NCBI RefSeq assembly: GCF_048544455.1
Contig: NC_133534.1
Location: 40,052,217 to 40,116,216 of the forward strand
Length of the DNA stretch: 64,000 bases
Direction of reading: 5' to 3'
From: Silene latifolia
Lineage: Eukaryota; Streptophyta; Magnoliopsida; Caryophyllales; Caryophyllaceae
Numbering within the stretch: the first letter of the stretch is position 1; each line of letters opens with the position of its first letter. Both the position numbers and the translations under genes were made by a program. Positions 12,030-25,500 of the stretch are shown here, piece by piece. The notes beneath the pieces are model-generated. The model saw only the letters and a program-made list of their open reading frames with translations, ran no database searches and was not told the origin of the DNA.

Positions 12030-12530
12030 TTATCAAAATGACCTCGAATTTGATCTGCACAACCATAATTAACAATTGAACAAATAAACATCAACAAACC
12101 CATAATTGAAAATTGAAAAATCAAATGAACTCTTTTTATGATAGTTTAACAAAGGCAATAATTAACAAAAAAACAAACTACAAATCTTTGAATAAGGAAT
12201 GGAGAAAATACCTTATAAAAAAATGGAGACAGGCGAGTTTGCACGCGAGTTGGTATTAATTTGTAGTGATGAAAATGGCGTTTGTTAGGATGGAGTTAAT
12301 TGGTAGTGATGAAAATGGAGTTATCAGAATTGTGAAGAAAGAAAAGGAAGACGAAATGACAGGAAATAGAGGGAAAAATACCCGCAAGTTGTTTTGAATT
12401 GTCTAGAAAATGAGGAGGGAAATGATCATTGGTGATGGACAAACAGTGTTGCATGCATGGGTTAGTGGGTAAGAGGAGAGAGGTAAATCAAAAATATTAG
12501 TTTAATGGGGTTTAGTGGGGTTTGCGCCAA
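12030..12530. promoter_or_regulatory. Upstream region of the Ulp1 gene, to the element A terminus
   Basis: About 0.5 kb without repeats or ORF. It lies between the first ATG of the minus-strand gene (12023) and the terminal repeat, so by position it is the likely promoter. I see no decisive TATA box. It contains AT-rich sequence and a repeated phrase TTGGTAGTGATGAAAATGG (near 12262 and 12300). Confidence 0.4.
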
Positions 12531-12533
12531 ATC

Positions 12534-12776
<243 letters not shown>

Positions 12777-13578
12777 GTTCTCATAAGTCCACTACATCTT
12801 TTGAGTACCTAAGTCTTTCTCAGAGCCTTTGGATGGAAGGGGTGGAGGGATGAGATTTCATCCCAATGGAGGGCCTCAAATTGATCTCCTCTAATTACCT
12901 CCTTAACTGAATTAATCTCCCTTCTTAATCCTCCTCATTCTCATAACCTCCTCTCATCCATTTCATTCACTCACCCTCTTTAATCAGTCACTCACCCTCT
13001 CCTCATTCATTCTCTCCCAACAAATAAAAACCCAAACAAATAAAAACAAAAACCAAACAAAAACTCTCTTCTTCATCAACAAATTAAAAAAACCCAAAAA
13101 ACAAAAACAACCCAATAACAACCCGCCATTATCGTCAACCACCGCAGCACTACAACCCCGACGATAACACTGACCCCATCCTCTTCTCTTACCGCCGGCA
13201 GAGCCACCAGCAGCCGACCTTTCCCACTTTCAACATCCCAGTCGACCAACAACCACCTTCAACTTTTTTTTTAAAAAAAAAATTCAGATCTGAAAATAAA
13301 AAGGCACCGCCAGCACGACGTTTGACGCCGCCTAACCACCGCACCATCGTGGTTGTTTGCTTTATCTCTTCCTCTAACCACCACACTCACCGCACTCATA
13401 TCTGACTTCCTTTAGTTGTGGGGGTGGCTTGAAGTCGACAGAGGAGGGTGATGGTGGTGGTAGGCAGGTGAGGGAGGTCGGGGATGTGGGTGGAGGGTAA
13501 AGGTGATGGGGCTGGTGGGTGTCGGCTAGGGTGGATGGTAAAGGTCGGGTTTGATGTTTGCTTCAGACAAGAGTGCGG

Positions 13579-14345
13579 TTTTGTGTTTGGTGTTGGCTTC
13601 TTATGAAATGACGGTCCTTAAAAGCATTATTTGGTTGTTGTTGTTAGTTTTTGCGGTTTCGATTTCTATTTTTGCTTTACTTTTTTTTGCGGTTTCGATT
13701 TCGATTTCTATCAGCGTCCACCAAGGCCAGTTCTTGTTGCTTTACTTTTTTTATTTTACAGATTTAATTTACTTTTTGTTGATTTTGTTGAGAAATTATG
13801 GTTTTTTTATTTTTCAGATTTATTTTATTGGTTAAATTTTTTAATTTCGTATTGTTTAAATATGTCTTGTTATACTATTTACGACTAAAGTTATACCCTT
13901 AAAACATTAAAGTTATACTATTTACGACTAAAGTTGTACCCTTAAAACATTAAAGTTATTCAGATTTTGTGTTTGGTGTTGGCTTCTTATGAAATGACGG
14001 TCCTTAAAAGCATTATTTGGTTGTTGTTGTTAGTTTTTGCGGTTTCGATTTCTATTTTTGCTTTACTTTTTTTTGCGGTTTCGATTTCGATTTCTATCAG
14101 CGTCCACCAAGGCCAGTTCTTGTTGCTTTACTTTTTTATTTTGATTTAATTTACTTTTTGTTGATTTTGTTGAGAAATTATGGTTTTTTTATTTTTTGAT
14201 TTATTTTATTGGTTAAATTTTTTAATTTCGTATTGTTTAAATATGTCTTGTTATACTATTTACGACTAAAGTTATACCCTTAAAACATTAAAGTTATACT
14301 ATTTACGACTAAAGTTGTACCCTTAAAACATTAAAGTTATTCTAT
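13579..14345 (+). repeat. 386-bp tandem duplication in element B
   Basis: TTTTGTGTTTGGTGTTGGC begins at 13579 and again at 13965. The following 380 or so bases match closely, with short deletions in copy 2. Hydrophobic open frames in both copies (AVSISIFALLFF...) come from the T-rich composition and look non-coding. Confidence 0.9.
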
Positions 14346-14949
14346 TTACGACTAAAGTTATACCCTTAAAACTTTAAAGTTATACAATTTATGCTATTTT
14401 GTTATGTGTTGTTATTTACTTATTATGTTGTTATTTACTTTTTTTTATTGTCCATTTTTTTTATTTTTCAGATTTACTTTGGTTTATTTTTGATTTTTTG
14501 TATGGACTTTTGTTTTTTGTATGGGTTTTTGATTTACTTTGGACGTTTTTGTTTTTTGTATGAGTTTTTGATTTTCTTTGGTTTATTTTTTTTTTTTGGT
14601 TTATTTTTTTATATTTGTTGGTTGTTGATGGTGAAGTCGTTGTTATTTTGATTTACTTTGGACGTTTTTTTTTTGCTTTTTTTTCTTTGTGTTTTTCTTT
14701 GTTGTTTAATTGAATACCAATGTTGTTTTTGGGTTGGTTATTTGTTGATTTTCTCAGATCTCGTCTTTTTTCAAATATCGTCTTTTTGGTTTTTTCTTTT
14801 ATTAAAGTTTGATTTTTTTTTTTTCTGATCTACTTTTTTCAGTCCACTATATTTTTTTGTTAGATTATTTATTATTGTATTGTATTTTCTAATTTTTTAT
14901 CTTTGTTGTTTTTAATTTCTAATTTGTTATTTTTCAAGTTTCATATTTT

Positions 14950-15900
14950 TGGGCTGAAGTTATACAATAATCAAAATAAAGTTATACTATTAACTACTAA
15001 AGTTATACATTGTATAAATTGAAGTTACACAAATTTTGGACTAAAGTTCTACATCTTGTCTATTAAAGTTATACACTAGGTGCATTAAAGTTATACATCT
15101 TGTCTATTAAAGTTATACACTGCGTGCATTAAAGTTATACAATTTTGGACTAAAGTTATACAATTTTGGACTAAAGTTATACGCGTAAAATATTAAATCT
15201 CTTATTCTTCTCATTTCTCTTCATTTTTGGACTAAAGTTGCACAATTTTGGACTAAATAATGTCACTTTATGGACTAGAGTTATTTGGACTTAAAGTTAT
15301 ACAAATATGGACTAAAGTTATACAAATTTGGACTAAACTTATTCATAATAATAGTGAAGTTGAGCACAATGTCATTGAAGTTGCACACAATGTGGATTTA
15401 AGTTATATATAATGTCAGTGAAGTTATACTTAATGTTGATTGAAGTTGTACAAAATGTCTTTGAAGTTGTGCACATTTTGTATAACTTTAGTCTATAATA
15501 GTATAACTTTAGTCATTTTTTGTATAACTTTAGTCCAAAATTGTGTAACTTTAGTCCATAATAGTATAACTTTTACTCCTTTTTTGTATAACTTTAATCC
15601 TTTTCTGTATAACTTTAGTCTGTAATAGTATAACTTTAGTCATTTTTTGTATAACTTTAGTCCAAAATTGTGTAACTTTAGTCATTTTTTGTATAACGTT
15701 AATCCAAAATCGTGTAACTTTAGTCCATAATATTATAACTTTAATGATTTTTTGTACAACTTTAGTACAAAATTGTATAACTTTAGTATAAATATAAATT
15801 CAGATTTGAAACCAACACAATAAGAAGACGAGATTGAAGTTGCACATAATCTGCATTGAAGTTGTACATAATGTGAATTGAAGTTATACACGTTGAAGTT
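14950..15900. repeat. 21-22 bp TATAACTTTAGT array of element B
   Basis: From 14950 to about 15470 the units read TTAAAGTTATACA (mostly 21-22 bp apart). From 15479 to about 15790 they read TATAACTTTAGTC in the other orientation, with about 14 consecutive steps nearly all of 21 bp. After 15830 the orientation reverses again (TTGAAGTTGCACAT). Confidence 0.88.
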
Positions 15901-16570
15901 TAAATATTAAAACTGAAAACTTCATAAAATAAGACGAAATTTAACAAGACGAGATTTTAAATAATTTTATAAAACAAGAGGTTGAAGTTATAAACATTGA
16001 AATTTGAGAAAAAATAAATAAATATACATTTAAATTTAAATACTAAAACTGAAAAATTTATATAACAAGACGAATTTTAAAGAAACGACATTTGAAAAAA
16101 TAAAAAACAAGACGATATTTGAAATGTCAAAATATGCATTATAATAACTTTAATATGTCTAAGATTAATACTAACAAATAGAAAAAAAATACTCCAAACA
16201 ACTAATATACCACAAAACCGAAAAAAAAAATAAAAAACCAAAAAAAAGACATATTCTGAAGAAAAAAAAAAGTTAACTGAAAGTGAAACGAGATCGGGTG
16301 GTGAGACGGTGGCGGTGGGTGGGTGGTGTTGGGTGAAGTAGTGGTGTATAAGGAAAAAAGATTTTGATTTAATTGGATTTTTGATTTTTTTGGGTTTTTT
16401 GATTTATTTGGATTTTTTGGGGTTTTTTATTTTTTGGGGTTTTAGAGAAGAGGTGGGTGAAATGTGTGAGATGAGAGAGAAATGAGTGAGTGGAAACAAA
16501 TATATAGCAAATTAGTGTTTAATTAGGTGGATTAGTGAAGTGTGTTTATTAGGCTTTTAACCAACTTTTG
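15900..16570. other. A-rich right part of element B, no gene
   Basis: A-rich from 15900 to 16260, then G/T-rich GGTGG sequence near 16300 and T-rich tracts to the right terminus. No ORF or RNA gene seen. Confidence 0.6.
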
Positions 16571-16661
16571 GTGAGTTCATCTCATCCCTCCATCTCCCTC
16601 CATCCAATGGCTCATAATAGAACTTATGGACTCAATACATATACATGGACTTACATGATCT

Positions 16662-16773
<112 letters not shown>

Positions 16774-16879
16774 AGTTCAAATGAGTCCACCTAAATAGAT
16801 GAGTCCCTAAGTCCTTATCTAAGCCATTAGATCTTCTAAGATTGATGGTTGAGATTTGAGACTTCTAATCCATTTTTGA

Positions 16880-17389
16880 AATGAAACTTTAATGTTTTAA
16901 AAGTGAAACTTTAATCTGTGAGAGTAAATTTAATTCTTTACGATTGAAACTTTAGTTTCTTAAAGTCATTTGTAAATAAAAAATTACATTTATGTATTTT
17001 TGAATATAACTTTAATGTTTTACGAGTGAAACTTTAATGCTTAAAAGTGAAACTTTAATTTCTTTAGGTCATTTTTAATATAAAAATTTGAATTTATGAA
17101 ATAATGTAATTGTGACTAATATTATTTAAATTAACTAATTTTTGAATGTAACTTTAATAGTATACGAATTCAACTTTAATGGTTAGGCCATTTTAATAAA
17201 AAAAATTTGGATTTATATAATGATGTAACTGTGACTCAAATTTATTTAATTTCATTGATTTTTGAATGAAATTTTACTGTCAAACAAGTGGAACTTTAAT
17301 GGTAACAAGTGAAACTTTTTATTTTTTTAGGCCATTTGACGAGTGAAACTTTAATTAATATTTATTTAATTTTCAGTGATTTATGAATG
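16880..17389 (+). repeat. GAAACTTTAAT repeat array of element C, left part
   Basis: Units such as GTGAAACTTTAATG and TGTAACTTTAATAGTATA recur at about 20-22 bp in the denser parts, in AT-rich DNA. The array resumes after the Copia insertion (33600-33780). Confidence 0.75.
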
Positions 17390-18440
17390 TGTTAGAAATA
17401 TCGGTATATTTCATCAAGAAAAATTCGGATTATAACGAAATTATGAAATATGAAATTACGAGTCATAAACGAAATGCATGAACAAAAGAATAGAGATTAG
17501 AATTAACCTCCGGTCCTAGCAATTTGGCCTAAGAACAAATATCGAGATCGATATTCTCCTAATCGTTGCACCCAAGATGCTCCGAGAAATGTCTTTTTCT
17601 TGCTAGAAAGAGAACCCTAATTCCTAATAATTTTTAGGGTTTTGTGATGAGAGTATGTAGTAAAAAACAAGAGAGAAAATGATCCTCCCACCTCTCCTAT
17701 ATAACCGTCCAAAAGGAGAAAAAGAGAGGAAGATATTTTTCTTATTTTTCTCCCCTTTAATCGTGTAATAACCAAACAAATAAGGAGAAAATCTTCTTAT
17801 TTTAGGTTGTTATCAGATTGTATAAAATGTGTATCATTATCAATTGTCATTTATGTCGTCACGTATTAATAAGTCCACACACAACAGTTTGTAGTCGATT
17901 TACTAATATCGGTCTGTCATCATTTATTATGACAATTTCGTATGATATATACATTAACTATAAATATCGCATATTTATAATTTGCTAATTAAATATAACC
18001 GTTTATGTTTAATTACGAATTAACATCTTAATTCGTTTAAGCTAACATTATATACATTAATTAAATATAACAGTTTATATTCTATTTACGAATTAACAAT
18101 TAATTCGTCTCAGCTGATATTATTTAATTGTATTAAATAATCGACTCATCATCACATTGACTAACCTTTTAGTCAAATACATGGACTAACCTTTTAGTCA
18201 TATAAGGCATCAATGTGATTATATTTTCATATAATCACATCTCTCAAACACATTCTTTAGGTGTGACTTTTAGGGACCAGTTGATCACCGCCATCAGTAT
18301 GATAATAACGTCAAACTTCTAGCAAGCCAACCGTTCTTAGTAAACATTAATCAACTGATAAAATACTAACTATACCCTGTGAATCTATAAGAGATTTATA
18401 CACGTTATCACACTAACTGTGGAGGACACTAGCTCCAACA
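17390..18440 (-). repeat. Copia 1 LTR (3' LTR in coding sense)
   Basis: 1051 bp, TG...CA ends, nearly identical to 32549-33599. On the minus strand a TATATAG box lies near 17698-17704, within GGTTATATAGGAG. A short direct repeat CTAACCTTTTAGTCA occurs at about 18160-18200. Confidence 0.95.
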
Positions 18441-18456
18441 ATCTCCCACTTGTCCT
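18441..18456 (-). other. Copia 1 polypurine tract
   Basis: Minus strand reads GGACAAGTGGGAGAT immediately before the 3' LTR, the plus-strand priming site. Confidence 0.8.
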
Positions 18457-19216
18457 CACAAGTGTATGTGCGATAACCGATTCTCATATCCTTAATTTCT
18501 CCCACTCAATGTAAAACAATTTGCAAAATCCGTATTCACAAAGGTCGTATTTTATAAGTGATCAATATCAAGAGTGGTTTTCCCGACTAGAGAGTAACTT
18601 AACTAATAAACGAATCACCATTCGAGCATGGCCATGCATTTCAGTTACAACTCCTCGAGTGGCCCTGAGAAATGACTAAACCTGATAAAGGATGGATATT
18701 TTCTTCAACTCGAATCCTGCAGATACAAACACAATATGAAATGACCCAGTAAAAATCTACTTAGCCTCCTGTTACGGTCGACCATGAGAAATAAACCAAA
18801 GTCACCCAAAAAACTGCCTTAATCTCAAGAGACAGTCGATAGTCAAAAGAATCGACTCTAGGAACACAATGGACGTCCAATCCACGACCTGGCACCAATG
18901 TTTTTAAACATTTAGGACTCCATTACGGTGTCACAATGTCCTACGAGGTATCGTTATAACTCGCATCTGTGATCGATCGGCCAACCGTTTGACTTATGGC
19001 TCGTTGAACCCACCATCAATCAACTTCACAATATAATAGCCAGAGTTATCAGCTCATGTAGGCGATTATGGACCAAAACAAATATAATGTAATTCAGTTC
19101 ACTTTGTGGCGTTCAATGTTATCGTACAATCCACATGAAAAACAAAATATGAAATAATACGATGAAGTTATAAATAGCATATGAAAAGGAAAATGTATCG
19201 AATCCATAAGCAACTA
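18457..19216 (-). other. Copia 1 3' untranslated region
   Basis: Between the RNase H stop (19217-19219) and the polypurine tract. No coding signal of its own was seen. Confidence 0.6.
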
Positions 19217-21142
19217 CTACAACTCAGGAACACGTTTAATTCCCATAGAAATAACGTGCCCTTCATGCTTATCATATTTCAATGGTTTAGTGAGAGGATC
19301 CGTGATGTTGTCATCCGAAGCAATCTTGTCAATCACTATCTCTTGTTGCTCCACGTAATCACAGATCAGGTGAGCCTTCCGATGTACATGTCTAGACTTG
19401 TTGCTAGACTTAGGCTCCTTGGCCTGGAAGATGGCACCTCTATTGTCACAATAGATAGTGATTGGTCATTCGAACTAGGAACTATGGTTAGTCCTTGTAC
19501 GAATTGACGCATCCATATAGCTTCCTTTGTTGCTTCTGAAGCGGCATAGTACTCGGATTCAGTAGTAGAATCTGCTACAACTTCCTGTTTGGAACTTTTC
19601 CAGCTGACCGCAGCACCATTAAAAGTAAAGAAGAATCCCGACTGAGATTTCGAATAATCTTGATCCGTTTGGAAGCTAGCGTCTGCGTAACCGATTGCAC
19701 ATAGCTTAGTATCTCCTCCATAAGTCAATGCCCAATCCTTAGTTCTCCGTAGGTACTTAAGGATGTTTTTAACAGCCATCCAATGTGTTTCACCTGGATT
19801 TCTTTGGCACCGACTCGTCATACTCAATGCATATGCCACGTCTGGACGTGTGCATATCGTGGCATACATGATTGATCCTATGGCTGATGCATAAGGAACG
19901 TGACTCATGCGTTCGACCCCTTCCGGTGTCTTGGGTGACTGAGACTTGCTCAAATGCATCCCAGAAGTCGTTGGAAGGTTCCCCTTCTTGGAGTTGGTCA
20001 TGCTGAACCTTTCAAGAATCTTATCTAAATAAGACTCCTGGCTCAGTGATAACATCCGTCGTGATCTATCTCGATAGATACGGATTCCCAATATGCGTTG
20101 TGCCTCACCCAGATCTTTCATCTGGAAATGGTTCATCAACCATCCTTTTACCGAAGATAAGAGAGGAATGTCATTCCCAATCAAGAGTATTTCATCGACA
20201 TACAATATCAAGAAAACAATCTTGCTCCCACTCGACTTGACATATAAGCATGGTTCCTCGACCGATCGAGTGAAACCATACTCTTTTATCACTTGGTAGA
20301 AACGATGATTCCAACTCCGAGAAGCTTGCTTAAGTCCATAAATGGAACGTTTAAGCTTGCACACTTTCTTATGATTTTCAGGATCTATGAAACCTTCGGG
20401 TTGTACCATGTACAATTCCTCCTCTAAATAACCGTTTAAGAAGGCGGTTTTCACATCCATCTGCCAAATTTCATAGTCATGAAAAGCGGCAATCGCTAAG
20501 ATTATCTGAATGGAATGCAGCATAACTACGGATGCAAAGATTTCATCATACTGCAATCCGTGCACTTGAGTGAAACCTTTTGCCACTAGTCGTGCCTTAT
20601 AGGTATCTGGTTGCCCTTCTACAAAATGCTTTATTTTGTAAAGCCATTTGCACTGAAGAGGTCGTACCTTGTTAGGTAAATCAACAAGATCGCATACGTC
20701 ATTCTCATACATGGAGTCCATCTCAGATTGCATGGCTTCAAGCCCTAGCTTAGAGTCGGAACAGGTCATGACACCTTTATAGGTAGCGGGTTCATTACTC
20801 TCTAGGAGCAAAACGTCATTTTCCTCGACCATACCAATGTATCTGTCTGGAGGATTAGAGTCTCTACCCGACCTCCTAGGTTCCTGAGGAATATTAACCA
20901 TATAATTAGTTGAAGGAACATCTTCCTCCATCAGTTCCTCGGTTGTTGGTTCGTGAATCTCCGACAGCTCGAAGGTTGTATTACTTGACTTGTTCAACAT
21001 TCCTTTTGGATAACCAATAAAGTATGTCTTGACCGATCACGGGCCGAGCTTATCCTCGTGTCTCCACTTGACATAAGCCTCGCAGCCCCAAATCCGAATA
21101 AAGGACAAGTTAGGGATCGTTCCCTTCCATATCTCATACGGA
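19217..21142 (-). pseudogene. Copia 1 reverse transcriptase and RNase H
   Basis: C-terminal half of the Copia polyprotein. The longest open part is 544 aa (19366-21000). It starts in the INT-RT linker and holds the RT palm motifs QMDVKTAF (D182) and LYVDE (267-270). RNase H follows with YADASF and ADSTTESEY. Family RTs have YVDD; here the second catalytic Asp is Glu, which should impair or abolish polymerase activity. A frameshift near 19460 moves the last segment (SRHVHRKAH ... DPLTKPLKYD) to another frame, ending at the stop 19217-19219. Upstream, 21142-21003 encodes PYEIWKG ... WGCEAYVKW with a stop, and a stretch of the usual INT-RT linker appears deleted near 21000. The gypsy-like element interrupts the gene at 21147. 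Confidence 0.93.
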
Positions 21143-21147
21143 GTCTT

Positions 21148-22584
21148 TGTAACACCCCCATACTCCAAGTGCCTTACCAGGACCACTCAAGGCATAGAGG
21201 TGCTACCATCTCGGTTACCCGAGGCAATGATAATCATAAGACAATAAAGAAACGTACTTTAAAAGTAAATATAATTTAAGTGATTACATGTCTCAAACCA
21301 AAACTGTCAAACTGAAATATAAGGTTCTCAGACGATCTACTGATGAAACTATCAAAGCTACAAAACATCGTCTGACACAGCAGAAGACTTCTAACTGCAA
21401 CGTGATGACTCATCCCAGCTATCCCATATGCGTCATCTCATACCTGCTCCATAACTGCTCACCATCCCCAAATGGATCACCACAATTTTTTAAACATTTA
21501 AACGGGGTCAGTACTAATTACACAATCAAAGCCACACTGAAACAATCATACAAACAGCTCACACACAATCCCAGTCTCCATCTCCAATCACCTCATAACT
21601 GACTACACACTAAAGTGTGTAGCACTGCCAATGTACCCATTGCAACAGATACTCCTCGCCGCCAGTGGGGGACCGCAGCCGTTCCCACCTAAGCCCTGCT
21701 CATCTCCATCGAGCGATAAACCCATGTTCATTAATGTGCACATCCCTTCTATGGAGGGTTCCACAGAAGGCGAATCAAGGGCGTGAAGCCACTCCCGCAA
21801 GTGACTCCACTCAGCCAGAGACGCACCCCGAAGAACACAGACAGATAAACAGCAACCACAATACAACATCAACAACCGTCTGAACCAATCAACAATATGA
21901 AATCACAACCGTCTGAATCAATCAACAATATGAAATCACTAACTACAGCACAATCACCACACACATCATGTAACTAATACTGAGTAGGGAGACCCTACCT
22001 GAAATAAGCCATCACCAAGATCGTCACAATCAGCTAATCATAATCATTCTTCAACGAAATCACCTCCTATAGACACACAATCATACAATCACAATCTACA
22101 ACAACAATACTCCCCAAAACCCCCAAATTACCCAATTAGGGTTTTAAACAAACTCAACGAATCGTTATAAAAATTATATGTAGAACTTACCCTTGACGCA
22201 AAGATCACAACGGTATAAAGAACAAAGGAAACCGACACTTCTAGCTCCGGGATTTGTCAATAATGCGAACAATGCGAAGAACGTAATTTGCAATCTCCTT
22301 TTTGAGTGTATTAGGTTTATAAAAATGTTTAGGAAAGATGACGAAAAGTTATATATACTAATTCGCATTATTAACAAAACCCGACAAAACATTACCCGTA
22401 AACCGAGCTACTCGATCGAGTGCCCGACATACTCGATCGAGTGCCCCCTACTCGATTGAGTACCAAGGCTACTCGATCGAGTACCCTACAAACAAAAACT
22501 ATTTTAAAACTCAAAACACCCTTACTCGACAGAGTAAGGCCCACTCGATAGAGTACCTAGAGACTCATAAACCGTAGTATTATA
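21148..22584 (-). repeat. LARD 1 LTR (3' in element sense)
   Basis: 1437 bp, TGTAACACCCC...GTATTATA. On the minus strand TATATATAA (about 22351-22359) is a candidate TATA box. The CGATCG palindrome array sits at 22410-22555, near the 5' start of the LTR in element sense. Confidence 0.93.
22410..22555. repeat. CGATCG palindrome array, LARD 1 LTR
   Basis: Four TACTCGATCGAGT-type copies (one with CGATTG) are spaced 21, 19 and 21 bp. Two decayed copies (CTCGACAGAG, CTCGATAGAG) follow, 19 bp apart. The same layout occurs in the partner LTR (28400-28548). Confidence 0.9.
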
Positions 22585-25500
22585 GTCTTCCCTCCTTAAA
22601 ACGAACTTCGTCCCCGAAGTTCAACCCATACATAAAAACAAACCTACCAACTCGATCAAGACACAACAACGCAACTAAGAACTCAAAACAAAACCTCATT
22701 CTATGAAACATGAACTCTTAACACCAACTCCACTAACCACGCCTACCTCCACAACATATCTCACGATATCGTATCAACTACATTATATCTCTCTCAACAC
22801 TAACTCCATACACTACCAACACAAACGCTGCTAACTCCGTAACATATCATCCACTAGATAATCCAATATCAAGATACTCAGAACATCAAACGGAATGTTA
22901 CATTCTACCACCCTTAAAAGGAACTTCGTCCTCGAAGTTTACTCACACTCATAACATCATCATCCAACTGTCAACACTATTGAAATATTCTCCCATTCCT
23001 AAACATCGAACTACTACAAGCACGGTCATGACCTTTAATAAAATCAATCAAAACAAATATCCGTCCTTTATGCTACACTAACACTCTACTTCCAAATATA
23101 CTACCATATGTACAACCATCAAAATCTCTTTTATCGCATCCTACTCCTCTTAAGATAAATGTTACGTCCTCGTAACTCACTAATACTAAATCCTAGCTAT
23201 ATCATCTCATTATCCTCATCACCACCACATGTCAAAGATAACCAGCTATAATCTAAACACTCGTCATGCATATATCCAAGGCTCTCTTACTTAAATATTT
23301 CTCATACCTCAACTCATTCGGCACACCACCTAACCTATACCATAAAACTCGTAGCAAAATCACCATACTAACTCTCCATTATTACTGCAAAACAACATAC
23401 CTCTCTATGTAAAGCACCTATCTCCCAAAAGCATAACTCACGATCCACACTCGTTACGTACACTCACAGTAGATCCTCAAGTTCTTTCCTTCATTACCGC
23501 AAAACTCATACATAACTTAACATGACACTAATTCCCCAACACCCTACACTCACTGTCTCAACAAAGGATTATGAACCACCTGCATCTTTCAGGTCATTAC
23601 CACACATGTCTTACGAATCACTTGCCATTACCATGTCTACTAAAGCCTTATCTAGAACAAGATCAAAATTACTGTAACAACCTCTCACAACAGTGTCCCA
23701 TCAACAGAATATCACTATACCATGACAACAACGAAAACATATACAACTCTATTTCATATCATACTCTACCCTCATTCCCAAACTTAACCTGGTAAAGAAA
23801 GCATCAATAAATTAAACAAGACAACTGTCTATCTGCACAAACTGAAACTCGCAGGGAGCAACATCAAACAAAACAACAATCTATGTATAATTGGTATGTA
23901 CTTTCGAAACTCGAATCATAATCATCCCGCCTACTCCACAACAATCGGTGACGGCATCGCAACACCGCCACCAACAGCCGCACCGCAGTGCGAAAATACC
24001 CGAATCACAACATGAAGTACCATGCCCGGATCACCACTTGAGGCACAACAACCACATCGATAAACATCACAATCACATATAATTCCCATAAACACTGACT
24101 CAGTATGACATTTCGAACAAGAAAACTCACTCAAAACCGTTTTACTAGATTATAACACAACATATTATACGGAATAAACTGACAAGAATCTCATGAACAT
24201 CATCCTTACCATTTCACGGAATAAACATGTATCATCAATACACATACAATTTTAACCATCCATGCCAGATCAATCAAATTATTACCTTTTGAACCTCATT
24301 CCATTAGTATACCGTACCCAACATAAATTACAAAACATTCATATAACAACTTTATAATTATCACACCATACCACTTCTTGTGAGGTCAGAACCTCACACA
24401 AACATTTACACATATCATAGACCCGTAATCACATCCATCTAGTCAATCCTGATCACGTAAGTTACCACCTGATAAAAGTTACCTCTCACCCGAGCTTAAC
24501 TCGTATACTCCTCATAACATATTCTCCCATTCGCATATCCATCACCCCCTGTCAAATGTAACCATACCATTAATACTCAACTACTAACAACCGCCTTATA
24601 TAACCACATCTTATGCTCTCTCACAACCATACATATCAATCTGGTCTCTACAAAATCAACCTCTTTAGAATTTCTACCTTTCTAATATACCATCACCCTT
24701 AACCACTAGTCACAAACGATAACACTACCATTGTCCGGACATCAACCTCTTACACTCATCTCTAAACATCACGATTTCTTTCCTAACTTTGGTTAACATA
24801 CCTATTAACGAACATCAAATCCATCAACAAAATTACCTCAACATTCTTCCTAATACTATTCTTAATTGTATCATTACCCGACTCACCACCAAGATTTCAT
24901 ATCGTGCAAATTCTCTACCCAACTTTTACTTTACTTAATTCCTCGAAATTCCTGACTAATCATGTTGTTCTGAAACTCCTATATAACCATTAACTCAAAT
25001 CCTCATGATAGTATCATACATCTCGACGATTCCTTAGTTTATATCACATAACTCCGGTGAACATTTTCTTAGTTTTACTCCCCTCATTCTTTTCTTTTTA
25101 CAATCGACAAAAGCAATTAACCATTCAACTCCTTATTATCTCTTACCTAACTCTTTAATGCTCCGGTTACCTTCTCATTGCTCCAAAACTCACATCTCAT
25201 TATTTCATATCGATATCATCTAACTCTTTCTTACCATAAATATTCTCTTTTTATGCTATCACTCACCCTTGTCGCCAATCCGTCCATGGAATCAACGTTT
25301 ATTTGTTCAAACAATTGCATCTCCCTTTTTACATCTCTAGAAATCAAAATTCATTTTATACTGTTAGTTCCCAAGGAAATCACACGTTAGTTTCACCTCT
25401 TGATAACACCAATTCCCAAACTCAGTCACTATCTGCAAATCCACGTCGCGACATGTCTCCATTAAGTGTTCACTATATACCACTCTTCTCAATCCCTCTA

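Noticed and set aside
13551-14199. Hydrophobic, membrane-like frames in element B
   Set aside because: They reflect T-rich DNA and the 386-bp duplication; no homology recognised.
21288-21602. A 104-codon frame conserved between 21288-21602 and 27278-27592
   Set aside because: It is conserved because both lie in LTRs of the same element. There is no start context, domain or codon signature.
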